A stretch of 64,000 nt of DNA, taken from positions 3,596,001 to 3,660,000 of the forward strand of contig NW_025408668.1 of the NCBI RefSeq assembly GCF_020360975.1. Reading direction: 5' to 3'. The notes under the pieces are model-generated. The model worked only from the letters and a program-made list of their open reading frames with translations. It ran no database searches and was not told where the DNA came from. Positions 32,235 to 44,679 of this stretch are shown here, one piece after another. The stretch comes from Hirsutella rhossiliensis (Eukaryota; Ascomycota; Sordariomycetes; Hypocreales; Ophiocordycipitaceae). The position numbers and the translations under genes were made by a program. The number at the start of each line of letters is the position of its first letter. The stretch's first letter is position 1.

Positions 32235-32428
32235 TATAACGGGCAAGCCGCTTTAACGGCGGCTACGCCGCCTAGCTTCTAGAACCTTTTATTAGCTCGA
32301 AGCTATAAAATACTATTATACTCTTATATAGTAGATTCTCTTTCTTTCTTTCTTTCTTTCTTCTCTATCTTAATAGTAAATAGTATAGGGACTAGTTAGT
32401 TATATTAACTTACTAGAGGCCTTTTATA
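32235..32428 (+). repeat. 3' LTR of gypsy 1
   Basis: 194 bp, partner of 26957-27150, followed by the TTCGC duplication. Confidence 0.9.
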
Positions 32429-32433
32429 TTCGC

Positions 32434-32716
32434 GATATATATATACTAACCTTCTATAACTATCTTTCGTCGATATAGCTATTTATATATAAAGAAGCCT
32501 TTTAGTCTTCTATAAATAATTAAAGCGTTAATTACCCTACTATAAAAGTATAGGAGACCTTAGTCTATTTAAGCGGCTCTAAAAGCAGTAAAACCAGCCC
32601 TTTCGGCTACTATCTAAGGAGGTATTATAAATAAGCGTCCTATCTTTTATTTAATCTAGAGCTTTACTATAGCGATAGTAATAATAACGCTCTATATAAC
32701 CTTTTTATAATATAGC
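32434..32716. other. RIPed spacer between gypsy 1 and gypsy 2
   Basis: No gene recognised. It may be the interrupted left part of the FAR1-type MULE piece that resumes at 39705, because gypsy 2 inserted between them. Confidence 0.4.
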
Positions 32717-32721
32717 TAGAG

Positions 32722-32907
32722 TATAAGAGTCTTTAACTATAATAGGTAATAGGCTTAGGCCGCGGCCTAAGCCGCGTAGTTATATATAGAGGGCCGGATC
32801 CTATAAGTATAGGAGCGGGCTAGCCGCGTATAGAAGAGCTCTATATAGCTTATTAATATTATCTTATAGACGGCACCTATATATACGCCTTTACCTACTC
32901 TATAATA
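32722..32907 (+). repeat. 5' LTR of gypsy 2
   Basis: 186 bp, begins TATAAGAGTC and ends TATAATA. Contains the palindrome GGCCGCGGCC. Confidence 0.9.
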
Positions 32908-32999
32908 GTATAAGCTATTAACTAATAGATCTAATAGATATCTCCCTAGAAAGGGTGCTGCTTCCCTAAGGGAGTACCCCGCTACCCCCTAGGCGGATA

Positions 33000-35900
33000 G
33001 GAAGTATTATAGCTATCTTAAAAGCGATTAAAAGTGCGACGGCTAGCGAGAAGAACGAGGTTCTCGCTATACTAAGGGAGCCGTCTATAAGACTAGCGTT
33101 AACCCCTATAACCTTAGTAATACCGGTTACGGCGGCGGTACTACCGATATAAAAGCCGCTTCCCTAGCTAACTTAGGACGGTAAGCCTAAGTCCTTCTAC
33201 TTCTTCCTTAGCCGGCTATAGACGAAGTTTATAATAGACGAGAAATAAGGCCTAAACGGCTATCGTAATATAGCGTAGTATTCGCTCCTTTATACGCTAC
33301 TAAAGCCTTAGATATAGTAGATCTCCGGATTCTAGGATAAGGGCGGCCTTAAAGGCAAACGTAACTTATAGGACTTCTTCTAATACCTTATATATATATT
33401 TAGCAATATATAGGAGTAGGAGAAGGCATAGGATAGGCTACGGACCCTTAAGTAAAGGGACGGGTAGACCTTTAGCGAATTCCTCCCTAACTTTAAAGAG
33501 ACGCTCTTATAAGTAGCGGGAACTATAATATAAGAAGATAGCGCGAAGCTTATATAGTTATAAAACTTAATTACGCTAGCCTTATAGGAACTACTTATCC
33601 CTATAATTATACCTACTAACTACGGCGAGTATATAAGCTAGTTAATAAAAGTAATATAGGGCTATAAGTAGACGCCGCGTTTCTAAAAGCTTTATAAGCG
33701 CACGCTATATAGCGGCGACGGGATTACCGCCCCTTTATAAGAGGAATAGCCGACTATCGATACTAATAGAGATACCTTAATATTAGCTACCTATATAGAC
33801 CGAGCTAAATATAGTAAGAAGTTATCTTTAAATATCCCTTATACTATCCCGCTCTCTAAGTAGCGGGCGAAGTAGGTAACGAGCGAGGAAATCGGGAAAA
33901 GGAAGGCTAACGGCCGCTGCCTACGTTACGGCGCGTTTATATACTTTATATTAAAATGCCCCTTCCTTTTAGCTAAGCGGCCTATAGTAGTTTGAGTAGC
34001 AAGGATAAAACCGCTTCTTACCTTAGACGATAAAGAGGACTCCGCTCCCTTAGGCCTAGAGGAAAAAGAGTAGCTCTAGAGTAAAAATAAGCTCTAGAGC
34101 CCTAATTATTAGTACTAGTAAAGGAGAAGGAGGAATTATCTGCCTATATAGAAGAGGAGCTTACTTTAATATAGGTTATAGTTAATAACTCCTTACCCGT
34201 CGCCGCCCTTATAGATAAGGGCTACTAGTACTATGCCGTAGTTAACGAGGCGCTTATATAAGAGATATAAGTACTAGTAGAAAAGATCGCCCTAAGGCGA
34301 GTAAAGGGCGCCTTAAGCGCGATAAAGGGTATAGTAATTAAGGGCATTATATAGCTAGCTATAAAGGTTAACGGTTACTATAAGCTTATTATAGCCTATA
34401 TAATCCCTTAACTAAAGTTTCCCTTAATCCTTAGGAAACCTTAGTTATTATATATAGAGTTATACTTAGTTCTATATTAAAAGAAGCTATAGTTTAGGCC
34501 TATATAACGGTAGGTCCGCTACGACAACGGTTTTATAAGCATAGGACTAGGCGTATAAGCTTTATACTCGGTATAAGAAGTCCTTGCCTCTATCTTTATA
34601 GGAACTATACGATAGTTAGAGTAAGAGGAAGGCCGGGCAGCGGCTAACGTAGTAGTCTACGTAGTTAGCTTAGTAGATATTGATAAGGCCCTCTAAGCGA
34701 AGAAGCTAAAGTCGCCCTCTAAGCTATAGTAGTAGATACTAGAGCGCTTTTATAACCTCCTACCGCTATTTAAGTCCTAGGAAGTAGATAAGCTTAACCT
34801 ATATAAGCTAGGGGTAGACTATAAGATCGTACTCTATACCGATAAAAAGGGGTAGGAACTACCTATACTATTTAGACCGCTATATAGTATATTATACGCG
34901 GAGCTACTAGTGCTAAAGAAGACGCTAAGGGACCTCCTAGATAAGGGTTTTATTTAAGTAAGTAGCTCTAAAGTAAGAGCGCCGGTCCTATTTATATATA
35001 AACTAAGAGGCAGGATATAGTTCTATTATAACTATAGGGCTCTAAACGTAATTACGAGGCTAGACCGCTACCCCTTACCCTTAATCTTAGATACGCTCTA
35101 TAACCTTTTAAAGGTAAAGTAGTTTATAAAGCTAGATATAAAATAGGCGTTTTATAAGGTACGGATCTTAGAAGGTAATAAGTAAAAGATAGCGTTCTAT
35201 ATACACTATAGCTTATTCGAGTAGCTTATAACGCCCTTCGGCCTCTTAGGAGCGCTTACTACCTTTTAGCGTTATATTAATAATATACTTTAAGACTTCC
35301 TCGATAAGTTCGCGTCTATATATATAGATAATATCCTTATCTATATAAGCGGCTCCTATAAAGACTATATATAGAAAGTATAGAAGGTCCTAGAGCGCCT
35401 TTAACTTTATAGGCTCTACCTTAACCTAGATAAGTACGAATTTAGGGTTAAGAGGGTTAAGTACCTAGGCTTTATTATCTATACCGGCGTAAGTATATAA
35501 GCGGATCCTATAAAGATCTAAGCGATTTAGGACTAAGCTACCCTAACTACGTAAATAGGTATATAGAGCTTCCTTAGGTTCGCGAACTATTATGGGATAT
35601 TTATTAGGGGCTTCTCTTATATTATAATGCCCTTAAACGAGATTACTAGGAAGCGGACCGCTTTTTACTAGGGGCCTATATAAGAAGGAGCGTTCTATAC
35701 GCTTAAGGACCTATTCTCTTAAGCCCTAGTACTACTTTAGTAGGACTTCGACCGGTCTATATTAGTTAAAGTAGACTATAGTAGCTAGGCACTTAAAGGA
35801 ACGCTCTCTTAAGAGGTAGATAGGCGGAAGTAACTAATAGCGTTCTACTCCTATAAGCTAACCCTAGTAGAGCGGAATTACGCTATTTACGATAAGGAGA

Positions 35901-37960
35901 TACTAGCAATTATTAGCTACCTTAAGTAATAGTAAGTAGAGCTTTAGAGCTATAAGAGCTTTAAGGTTCTTATAGACTATAGGAACCTTAAGTACTTTAT
36001 AACTTACTAGTACCTCTTAAAGCGGTAAGCCCGCTAGGCGGAGTATCTCTTATACTTTAACTTCTCGATTAAGTACCAGCTAAGGCGGGACTCTATAGTC
36101 CTAGATACGCTTTCCTAAAGGGATTAAGACCGGCCGATAGGAGCGGATATTAAGGCCTAGGATCTATAGCTTATCTTATAAGAAGCGCTATAGACTTATA
36201 TAGGAGCTTCCTTAGTAGAGGAAGGCGCGGCGCTAATAGATAAGCCTTCCCCTATACCTTCGCCTTAGCCTAGCGAGGAGGGATAGACCGGCCTAGGAGC
36301 GTATACGGCGTAGGTGTTCTAAGATAAGGTCCTCTAGCGCTTATAAGATAGGATATCGTCTCTAGACCGTACCTACGAGAGCGTACGCCGCGCCGTTAAG
36401 TCCGGCGCTCGACGCCTCGATCTAAAGCTAAAGCTAAAAGTATAAGTAGCCGACTATTATATCGACCTATAAGGGCACCTACGTTAGCGGGGGAGACTAT
36501 AGGTGTCGGGCGCGCCGTATACTATAGAAGCTAGGGAGACGGATAGACCGCTAGAGCTAAACGAATAGAACGAGCTCTAAGGGAAGCTAGTCTAGCTCGT
36601 CTATAACTTTAGTATTATAGGCTACCTAGGTAAGCAAGGCATAGTAGTAGGCCTCGCGAGGGATTTCTACTAGCCCCTCCTATAGTACTACGTTCGCCGC
36701 TTCCTCCGTAACTACGATATCTACGGCCGTACTAAGATTTAAAGGGCGTAGCTTAAGAGGCTACTTAAGTAGCTTTTAGTACCTAACTAGTTCTATATAT
36801 ATATATAAATAGACTTTATAATAGACCTCCTACTTATAGAGGGCGGCAACTACTATATATAGGTAATTAAGGACTAACTTAGTAAGTCTATAGTATTAAA
36901 GCTAATACCGTTTATAGATATAAAGTCTTATATAAAGCGCTTCCTATAATACTAGGCCCGCTTATATAGCTAGCTAGCTTTTATTATAAGCGATAGGGGA
37001 TTAAATTAAACTAGCCGCTTTTAGTAGTACCTATACTAGCTACTTTAGATTATATAGCTACTTAGTATAGTATATTACTTATAGACTAATAAAGGGCCCG
37101 AGAGGGTTAACTAAGAGGCGTAGGCTTACCTATAAGCTATTATAGCCTATAACTAAGTAAACTAAGACCGTTAGCTCCCCGCGGCCTAACTTATATTAAA
37201 TAGTAGACTATATACCTCTATTAAGATAGCCCCTTTCTTTATAATATATAGCTTTAAACTACCCTTACTAGTTCCCTTTACTATAGATATAGTAGCGAAG
37301 TAGTATAGTAATTCGTTACTAAAGGGCCGCGCTTCCGCGTTTATATAAAAGCTATAAGAGACTATAGATTATTACTAATCCGCGATAGCCGCCGCGGCGT
37401 AAGATTAAGAGCGGCACGCTAATAAGACTAAGGCCCTAGTAGATAGGTTTACGGTAGGAGATAAGGTATAGCTAGACCTCTATAACTATAGGTCGGTATA
37501 GCTAAAGAAGAAGCTTAACTAGCTATACGCGAAGTTTATAGTATAGAGGGTTATTAGCCTATAGGTTATAGAGCTCGATAGTCTCTTAACGGGGGTCTAT
37601 AATAAGATTAACGTAGACCTCCTTTATAGAGCCTCCTTTAACCTACTACCTAGATAAGAAGTAGCGGACGCCTAACCGCCTATAATCGAGGTAAAGGGAA
37701 AGGACGACTTTAAGGTTAAAGAGATATAAGCTATACGCTAGAAAAAGGTTAGTAGGGGGAAACGCTAAGAGGTCCTCGTTAAGTAGCGCGGGTATCTTAA
37801 CCTTATATAGGAACCTATATATAAGTTTATAGGAACTATAGCCCTTAATAAGTTCGAGGCCTTATTTAAAATAGTAAATAAGAACGATAAACTAATAAAC
37901 TACTAATAGTAGCCTAGGCTAGGACTATAAAGTAAGTATAGTAGAGGGGGTAGTTATAGT
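33000..37960 (+). pseudogene. gypsy 2 gag and pol, RIP-inactivated
   Basis: Gag ends with a zinc knuckle (RCLRYGAFIYFILKCPF, near 33920-33965) in which the second Cys and the His are now Tyr, both expected RIP outcomes. Pol follows. The RT motif is YIDN at 35321-35332, where GATGAT became GATAAT, so catalytic Asp 2 is lost. RNase H (VKVDYSSQALKGTLS) lies near 35765. Integrase spans about 36400-37400, and a chromodomain lies at about 37740-37860 (QEVLVKQRGYLNLIQEP). TAG/TAA codons occur throughout. Domain order marks a chromovirus distinct from gypsy 1. Confidence 0.85.
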
Positions 37961-38043
37961 AATATAGGTAATATAAGCGCAATAGTATAAGCGGAGATAA
38001 AAATAGCGTTTATTATAGGGCGGAGCCCTTAGACTACCTAAGC

Positions 38044-38970
38044 TTATTCCTTATCGTTATTATTATTATTATCCTTATTATCGTTATCCTCGTTAGCCTC
38101 CTCCTTCTTATTAGCGGCGGCGGCGGTCTCTAAGGCGCTAAGGCGGCCCTCTAAGCCTATAAGCTAGTCGGCGGCGGCGGCGGCTCTAAGGGTAGAGGGG
38201 CGACGGCTAGCGGCGGCGGTAAGGGTAGCGGCGGTAGCGGAGGCGGGCATGGCTAAGGGGACCGCTAATAGGGCGACGGAGGTAGTATCCTTAGCGCCGG
38301 GTACGTTAGAGGTAGAAATAAGGGAGCGGAGAAGTAGGACTTACTTAGGTATAAGGCCCTATCGCTCGAGGGCGTAAAGGTTACGGTAGGCGGCGGCGGC
38401 GGCGGTAAGGCGCTTCTTAATAGCCCCCCGCGCCTACCTATACGAGCCGGCCTTCTAAGCTAACGCCGTAGCGAGTAAGATAGGAGGCGCCGCCTTATAA
38501 GCGCGGCCGGCTCGCGTATACTAGTAGTAGCTACTACCGCGGCGGCGCCTAGCCTAGTCGGAGTAGTTAAGCTCCTACGACGTATAACGTATATAAGGGG
38601 CTAAGCGGGCGGCGCCGGCCTATACTTAGCGCTTATACTATAGGAGGTTAGCGGATAACGTCTATTACGCTTACTTAACTATAGACTTATAGGGGTAGCG
38701 GAAACGGAGGCGGGGGCCGAGGAGCTAGGCGTTATAGGTAGCGGCGGGGATAGCGTCGTTACTTTAAGGGGTAACGTAAGAGCGAATAGCGTAGTAGAGG
38801 CGGCGGCGGCGGCGGTAGGAGCGGTAGCAGCGGCGCGGGTAAGAGTAGCGGTAGCGGCGGAGTTATTATTAGCCGCGGCTAGCACGGCGTCGACGAATAA
38901 CTCCGCACGCTCTAAGAAGGAAGAGGTAAGAGAGGGAGAAGCGGATATATCTATCGCGGAAGTTAGCACG
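38044..38970 (-). pseudogene. Antisense Ala-rich reading frame between pol and 3' LTR of gypsy 2
   Basis: The minus strand reads as protein opposite to gag-pol. A fully open part lies at 38679-38969. A second part reads down to a natural end at 38044 with stops only at TAG/TAA positions explicable by RIP: AGRAYKAAPPILLATALA, ARGAIKKRLTAAAAAYRNLY, ASRRPSTLRAAAAAD and LEGRLSALETAAAANKKEEA, then an Asp/Asn-rich tail. The two parts may be in different frames. The product would be Ala-rich with a short coiled-coil-like stretch. I do not recognise it. Some plant and fungal gypsy elements carry antisense ORFs at this place. The low-complexity GCC repeats argue for caution. Confidence 0.4.
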
Positions 38971-39513
38971 ATAGAATACGGCCTCCCGCTCTATAAAGCG
39001 TAGAACTTACTAGTTAGAGTTATTATTATTATTAGGGCTATTATTACTACTACCGCTACTACTATAAGTGTATATTAATAGAGCGGCCTATATAGCTAGG
39101 AACGGACTAACGCTTTAGGTAGAGCGGAACTTACCTATTAATACTACTACTATAGTTAAAGAAAGGAGAGAAGGAAGGGAAGGGGGAAGGGGGGGATGCC
39201 GCTTTATATACCCCTTAGTAGAGGAGGCTACCTAAGGTAGAGGGGATAGGTAACCTAAGGCTTACGTAGGTCTAGACTAGCCGCTAGCTACCTAGGGGCG
39301 TATATAATAAGTTACGCCCTTATTTAAACGGCTAGCCGGCCGATAAGTATAGAGCTAGGTCCCGGCTACCTAAGCTAATAAGCGCGGGGATAATAAGGCT
39401 AGTAGGGCCGGCCCTATTAACGGGAAAGGGTAGGGAAGAGCCTATAGTATAAGCCTAATTATATAGGAGCCGATAATAAGGCAGCGCTACGCCGCGCTCG
39501 AGGGAGGGCATTA

Positions 39514-39699
39514 TATAAGAGTCTTTAACTATTATAGGTAATAGGCTTAGGCCGTGGTCTAAGCTACGTAGTTATATATAAAGGGCCGGATCCTATAAGT
39601 ATAGGGGCGGGCTAGCCGCGTATAAAAGAGCTCTATATAGCTTATTAATATTATCTTATAGACGGTACCTATATATACGCCTTTACTTACTTTATAATA
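39514..39699 (+). repeat. 3' LTR of gypsy 2
   Basis: 186 bp, partner of 32722-32907, followed by TAGAG. Confidence 0.9.
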
Positions 39700-39704
39700 T
39701 AGAG

Positions 39705-41100
39705 AACTTCTTTAGTAGTCTCTTAAGACTATATAGTAACTACGGTATCGACGAACCTTATTAGGAATTACGATAGTTAAGAATCTTCTTAGATAATTAC
39801 TTCCGCGGCTATAGTACTTAGCGATTATTTACCTTAGCGATTCTAGGCCTAGATAAGCTTAAGAGATAGCGCCTACGAGAGTAATTAAGGTTAGAGGATA
39901 GAAACGGCTTTATAGGAACTATAACCCGCTTTTAGTCTACCCTAGACTTCGCCTAGCGGTAAGTAGAGTTCGATACTCTACTAGCTCTTAAGTTAGCTAA
40001 ATATTACTAAATATCTAGTCTATAGCGGGTTACTTTAGACATCCTAGTCTTATCGCTATTACCCTTACTACTAGTACCGTTACTATCGCTAAGCTAAGAC
40101 TAAGAAGAATATAAAGAATAAAGCGGTTTCTTTAATATAGGGTCTAGTAACTAAGGTATAACTATACTTATCCCTAACCTACTAATCCCTAGTACTATAG
40201 CTTTATCGATTAAGGAACTTTAACGCTAAGTAAATAAGTTTATAAAAGAAAACGGATTTAGCGTTATTAAACGTAACGGCTTAGGTAGTCGTATATAAAA
40301 GACAAGATATATGTTTTAGTACGACCGGTATATTAAGCCTCGCCTATCTAAGGGCTTAGGTCTTCGCTAAAAACGCTCCTATAAGTATAGCTATAAGTAG
40401 AAAGTTATTATAGAGGCCCTAGAATAAAACGACTATATATAGACTCTATAGGCATTTACCGATCCTTAGTATAGCTAATATAACTATAACCGTAGTATAA
40501 GTCTCTTAGCCTATCCCGTTTATTAGAGGCTAACTACTTCTATAAAGGCAATAGTTAAAGTAATAAGCCGGCGGGTCGGGATAAGGGCGCGCGATATATA
40601 TAGTATTATTAGAGAAAAACACCTTAATACGCTCTATATAAGGAAGGATATATATAACGCTAGGGCTCTCTTACGCCGCGAGAAGCTTAGCGATTTAGGC
40701 TTAATAGCCGCCTTAATTAAGCTCTTTAATAAGAGGGGCATTCTATATATCGTTAGGTAGTTAGTAATAGAGCCTAATTACCTTATTAGCCTTATATAGA
40801 CATTCCTATACTATTAGATATTATAGTAATTAATATATATTAATAAGTATAGGCATATTTATTATTAAGCTTATTAATATCGATAATAATATAAAAGTCC
40901 CCTATTAATATATATTGCTAATATGCCCTTATTTTAACTTAAATGCCTATTTTAGGCGTACTTACTTTTTCTATATATTAGCCGTAGCGCTAAGGAAAGG
41001 GGCTCGGTATAAAATAAGAGCATTATTTCGTTTAAGATTCTCTATGCCCTTTATTTTAGTAATTAAAGTACACGCCCCCTTAATATCTTAGCTTTAGTAA
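39705..41100 (+). pseudogene. FAR1-type MULE transposase N-terminal fragment, RIPed
   Basis: Read through stops at 40200-40820: FIKENGFSVIKRNGLGSRIQ and KTRYMFQYDRYIKPRLSKGL, then YKQKVIIEALEQNDYIQTLQ, RRVGIRARDIYSIIREKHLN, YNARALLRREKLSDLGLIAA and LIKLFNKRGILYIVRQLV. This is the FAR1 DNA-binding module and linker of fungal MULEs. The catalytic part is lost after about 40820. Confidence 0.65.
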
Positions 41101-41128
41101 TAGAAGACTACGTATCCTATATACTATT

Positions 41129-41688
41129 AGGAACGGTGTTCCTACTATAAATAAAGCAGCTATAATATACTCTCCCGATTATATAAGCTAATAAGTAGTA
41201 TATTAATTATAAATAAAATCTTATCCTATAGAGTAAGAATCGCTCGTTATTTTATATGTTATTATGCATTAAACGGGTTGCCGGTTATCGTATAATCGGG
41301 AATCGAAGGAACAGAGCTAGCTTAGAATGCTAGCTAAGACCTCTTAAGAATACCGGCACGACCAACCTCCTTTAAACACGAATATTAGTAGAACTAAGAC
41401 ACTTCTAGATTCACTTAAGGTATCACGGAATTCCCTAGTCTTAGGGCTATACGGCAGCCTAAATCTGGTCCCGAAAGGTTCTTCCGTTTAGCTATAATTA
41501 TCTATATAAGATAGTATATCCGCTAGTAAATAGATAGAAAATTATTAACTTTAACACCTCTTCTATATACTAATACACTACTAATAAATTCCGTTGAAAA
41601 TCCTACCTTATACTCCTTCTTCCCCTCTATTACGTAGTCTTATATAATTCCTTAATTTCCTAAAATTCCGCTTTTACTTATATACCTT
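41129..41688 (+). repeat. LTR-like dispersed repeat L, copy 1
   Basis: 560 bp, reverse complement of 47510-48079. Begins with the palindromic GGAACGGTGTTCC followed by TACTATAAATAAAG. It resembles a copia LTR from its TGTTCC start. Moderately RIPed. I could not find a clear target duplication. Confidence 0.6.
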
Positions 41689-41699
41689 AAGATATACCG

Positions 41700-42430
41700 G
41701 AAGTTAATATCGTATTAAACCCTTCGTTATTAATTTTGCCTTTTAATAGTATCTCGCTATCTACTAGTATACCTTTAGAATCGGAGCATTCCCCTCTAGT
41801 AGCGGTTAAGAGGAGGAAGTTAAGAGCAACGTTAACTTAGTATTACTTTCGATAGGCTTAAGGCGATAAGCTACGTATAGTAGGTAGTAATTTACTCTAC
41901 TACTATAAACGTTATTATAATCTATTATAGCTAACTTATATTTCTAGTAACGCTTACTATTATCTTAAAAAGGTTTATTACGTATAAGTTAGAGAAGATA
42001 TAAATGCTCGATATAAGCGTTAAGTAGCTATTAAGAATACTTTTACGAGAATAAGCGAAAAGTAGCTAAGGCTAACTTAAGAGAGCGAGGTTAATATTTT
42101 ACGGAGCGTAATTAATATCGATACTTTCTAAGAGGCATAGATACTACTTTCCGCGAATATGTATCTACTACTAAGCTATATAACGTAGCTAGAGTATTAA
42201 GCACTTTTAACCGCGATTAACCTTATAGTTAAGGAGTTCCTCGATTCGTAAACTATACGTTACGGTTAATAATAAGATTATAGATATAAGCAGCGCTAAC
42301 GGAGATAGAGATAAGTATTTAATATTATATTAATAATTATTAATAAGCTTAATAATATATATTAATATAGCTATACTCCTAATAATATATAATAATATAC
42401 TAAAAATATATATTTATTTATTATTTTAAT
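41700..42430 (+). pseudogene. hAT-like transposase N-terminal fragment, RIPed
   Basis: Reading through stops gives YYLKKVYYVQVREDINARY (HLxxxH-type BED finger tail) and LLTAINLIVKEFLDSQTI, typical of the N-terminal third of hAT transposases. An AT-rich tail at 42235-42428 is repeated in inverse at 59412-59598. The family call is tentative. Confidence 0.45.
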
Positions 42431-42499
42431 GTTTTCTATTCCTATTAATAACGTACGAGCCCTACTACTTATCTACTCTAAATTAACGTTTAAACTAAT

Positions 42500-44650
42500 T
42501 ATTTAATAGATAATATAATAATAAAGTTTCTAGGGAATAAGCTATAGTTTCCTCTTTTAATAACCTTAATAGTAGGCTGCTAACTACTAAAATATCCGCT
42601 ATCTATTATCTAGCGCGGTGACTCTAGATCCCTTACTAAGATAAAGAAAGCTAGAGGCTTTTTCCCTTAAGCGTTTACTAAGATAAGGGATTACCGTCTA
42701 TACTATTACGTTAGTAAGGACCCCGAAAACTTAGCTTTTATTGCTATATCCTCGAAACCGGAATAGGCTCTTAGATTTACTACGTCCGAGAAAAAAACTA
42801 GTTACCTCTATAAGATAAAATTCGGTTACCTTTCTAAGATAAAAATCGGTTATAGCTATAAGATAAAATTCGGTTACCTTTCTAAGATAAAAATCGGTTA
42901 CGGCTATAAGATAAAAATCGGTTACCTTTATAAGATTAAAGCTTCGCTAAATATAATTAACGTTAATAGAACTTTAGAATATATAGGAAGCGGCCTTAAA
43001 GAGTCTAAATTCGTAAATATAGATAGCGTGCCCTTCTTATAAGTAATAAGTTAGGAAAAAGTACTAGTAAAGATATTCCTCCCTATCGACTAAGTTAGGA
43101 GGTAGGTAAAAGTACTAAAGAAGTTCCTCCTTTAAGACTAAACCGATAAAGAAATTGCTAAATCCTTTATATAAGGGTTCGAATTAAAAGCAACGAAAAG
43201 TCTAGACTACCTAGAATTCCTAACTAAACTAAACTTTTATACTAGCAGAGTATAGGAAGATTAAAGGGGTATTTAAACTAAATCTTTAAAAGAGGATATA
43301 AAAGTAAAGGTTAAGAGCTTTAAGGAGTTAGAGGCTATTACTAAATACTCTAAATATATAGCGACGCGTGCTATATTACCTAGCACGTATAACTTAGGTA
43401 TTCCTAATAAAGAGGAGCTAGTTAAGGCCGAAGGAGGGTTAGACCTATCTAGTTTAGGGAACTATAAGAAAGACTTAAAATTCTATTTAACGGAGATAGA
43501 TAAAGAAAAACCCGGGCCGAAGAAAACCCTTAAAGAACCGACTAAGGAACCTATCCTAGAGGTCGAGCCGGCCGCGGTAGGGCCCGGAAAGGAGATTATA
43601 AAGGTATAACTACCGCTAAAGGCTACGCTAGTTAAGGGCATTAGCGAGCTTTAGCTACTATAGCTCGTAACTAATATCGTAAACGCTACTACGGCCTATA
43701 TATAGGCGGTATAGGGCGACTCTTACCTCTCGGGCCTTAAAAAGGTCGGATCGGTGCTAGTAGGCGTTATTAACGATACGATGCCTAGCGTTAAGGAAAT
43801 TAAGGACCGGACGGCTAAGCTATATAGCGATATAAAGGGTATTAAGGTAGATATACCGACCGGCGAAAAGGCCGCGCTTATAGCTACGCTAACGCTAGCG
43901 TATAAAGATAATATAGAGCTTATTATATTCGAAAACTACTTCCCGGGCGTCCCTAAGATTATTACTAACTACTAAAAGGAGGTCGCTAAATATAAGAGCT
44001 TAAAGGGTAATATATCGACGGCCGAGCGGAACGCTAAGATTACGTAGCTTATTACTAAAAGGACCCTATATACTATTAACGACGTAGCTCGAGACTAGGT
44101 CCCTAGAGTTACGGAGGCCGAGGATAGCGTATAGGACGAGTTCGTGCGTATAAAGGCTATAGCGGAAGACCCTAAGACCGACTTCTAGTTAGTCGCCGGC
44201 GAGTTTTTCCTAAACCCCTTTAAGATAGCCGTCGAAGCCGTATATAGCTTCGCGAAATACTATAGCCCTAGCGTAGAGCTAGTAGAGAAGCTTACGATAG
44301 CCGGGCCGGATAGTAAGAGCCCCTCCCTTAAAGATAAGGATAGCCTACTACTAGATATAGACGACGAGATTACGGATAACGAGATCGCGTATAGCGTTAA
44401 GCCTATCGGCCTATAGCCCCCGGCCGGGCTATCTAAGTCCGACCTTAAGTAGTAGGGACCCTTCCTTAATAATAAGCTAGACCTAGAGGAAGCCGCTTAG
44501 TATATATAAGGCAAGGTCGCTAAGGAGAATAAAAAGCGGGTTAAGTACGGAAAGGACGCCTAGAGGAGCAAGCTACCCTAGCTATCGAAGTAGTATTTCG
44601 AGGAGCTATTTAGGGATTTCTTAGGCAAGGGTATATATTAAGGGTTTTAA
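42500..44650 (+). pseudogene. Second enterotoxin-A-like ADP-ribosyltransferase gene, RIP-destroyed
   Basis: Read through TAG/TAA codons. The plus strand carries RGDSRSLTKIKKARGFFP from 42614, the R-x-D-S-R start of the enterotoxin-A fold. SKDPENLAFIAISSKPEQAL (STS-type strand) and NIINVNRTLEYIGSGL follow. A tail includes an open stretch at 43754-43975 and AEDSVQDEFVRIKAIAEDP near 44110, typical of the long C-terminal part of fungal members. Six 24-bp units at 42801-42942 expand the strand between these motifs. Start and C-terminal end are uncertain. Loss of Met, Gln and Trp codons fits RIP. It is more like bacterial enterotoxin A chains than the intact gene at 24.2 kb. Not functional. Confidence 0.65.
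42801..42942 (+). repeat. Six 24-bp tandem units inside the ART pseudogene
   Basis: Unit GGTTACCTTTCTAAGATAAA plus four bases, repeated six times with small changes. It keeps frame and encodes G-Y-x-x-K-I-K-x, so the array expands one beta-strand segment. Confidence 0.8.
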
Positions 44651-44679
44651 GGTAGGATAGCTCTAAATAAATAGGTTTA

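Larger units (their letters stand above)
26957..32428 (+). mobile_element. Ty3/gypsy chromovirus 1, complete, RIP-saturated
   Basis: Full-length LTR retrotransposon of 5,472 bp with identical-length LTRs of 194 bp (26957-27150 and 32235-32428) and a 5-bp target duplication TTCGC at 26952-26956 and 32429-32433. The LTR ends read TA...TA where TG...CA is expected, as RIP would produce. A polypurine tract (AGAAGGGAGGGAGG) ends just before the 3' LTR. Each LTR contains a TTTC microsatellite. Confidence 0.95.
32722..39699 (+). mobile_element. Ty3/gypsy chromovirus 2, complete, RIP-saturated
   Basis: Full-length element of 6,978 bp with LTRs of 186 bp (32722-32907 and 39514-39699) and a 5-bp target duplication TAGAG at 32717-32721 and 39700-39704. 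A polypurine AGGGAGGGCA tract precedes the 3' LTR. A second copy starts at 60784. A tract of about 1.6 kb between pol and 3' LTR holds an antisense reading frame. Confidence 0.95.

Noticed and set aside
42801..42942. CRISPR-like array
   Set aside because: Units are contiguous 24-bp tandem repeats without spacers, inside a eukaryotic coding relic.
43754..43975. Free-standing 73-codon gene
   Set aside because: It is one stop-free stretch of the longer RIPed ART-like reading that continues on both sides in the same frame.
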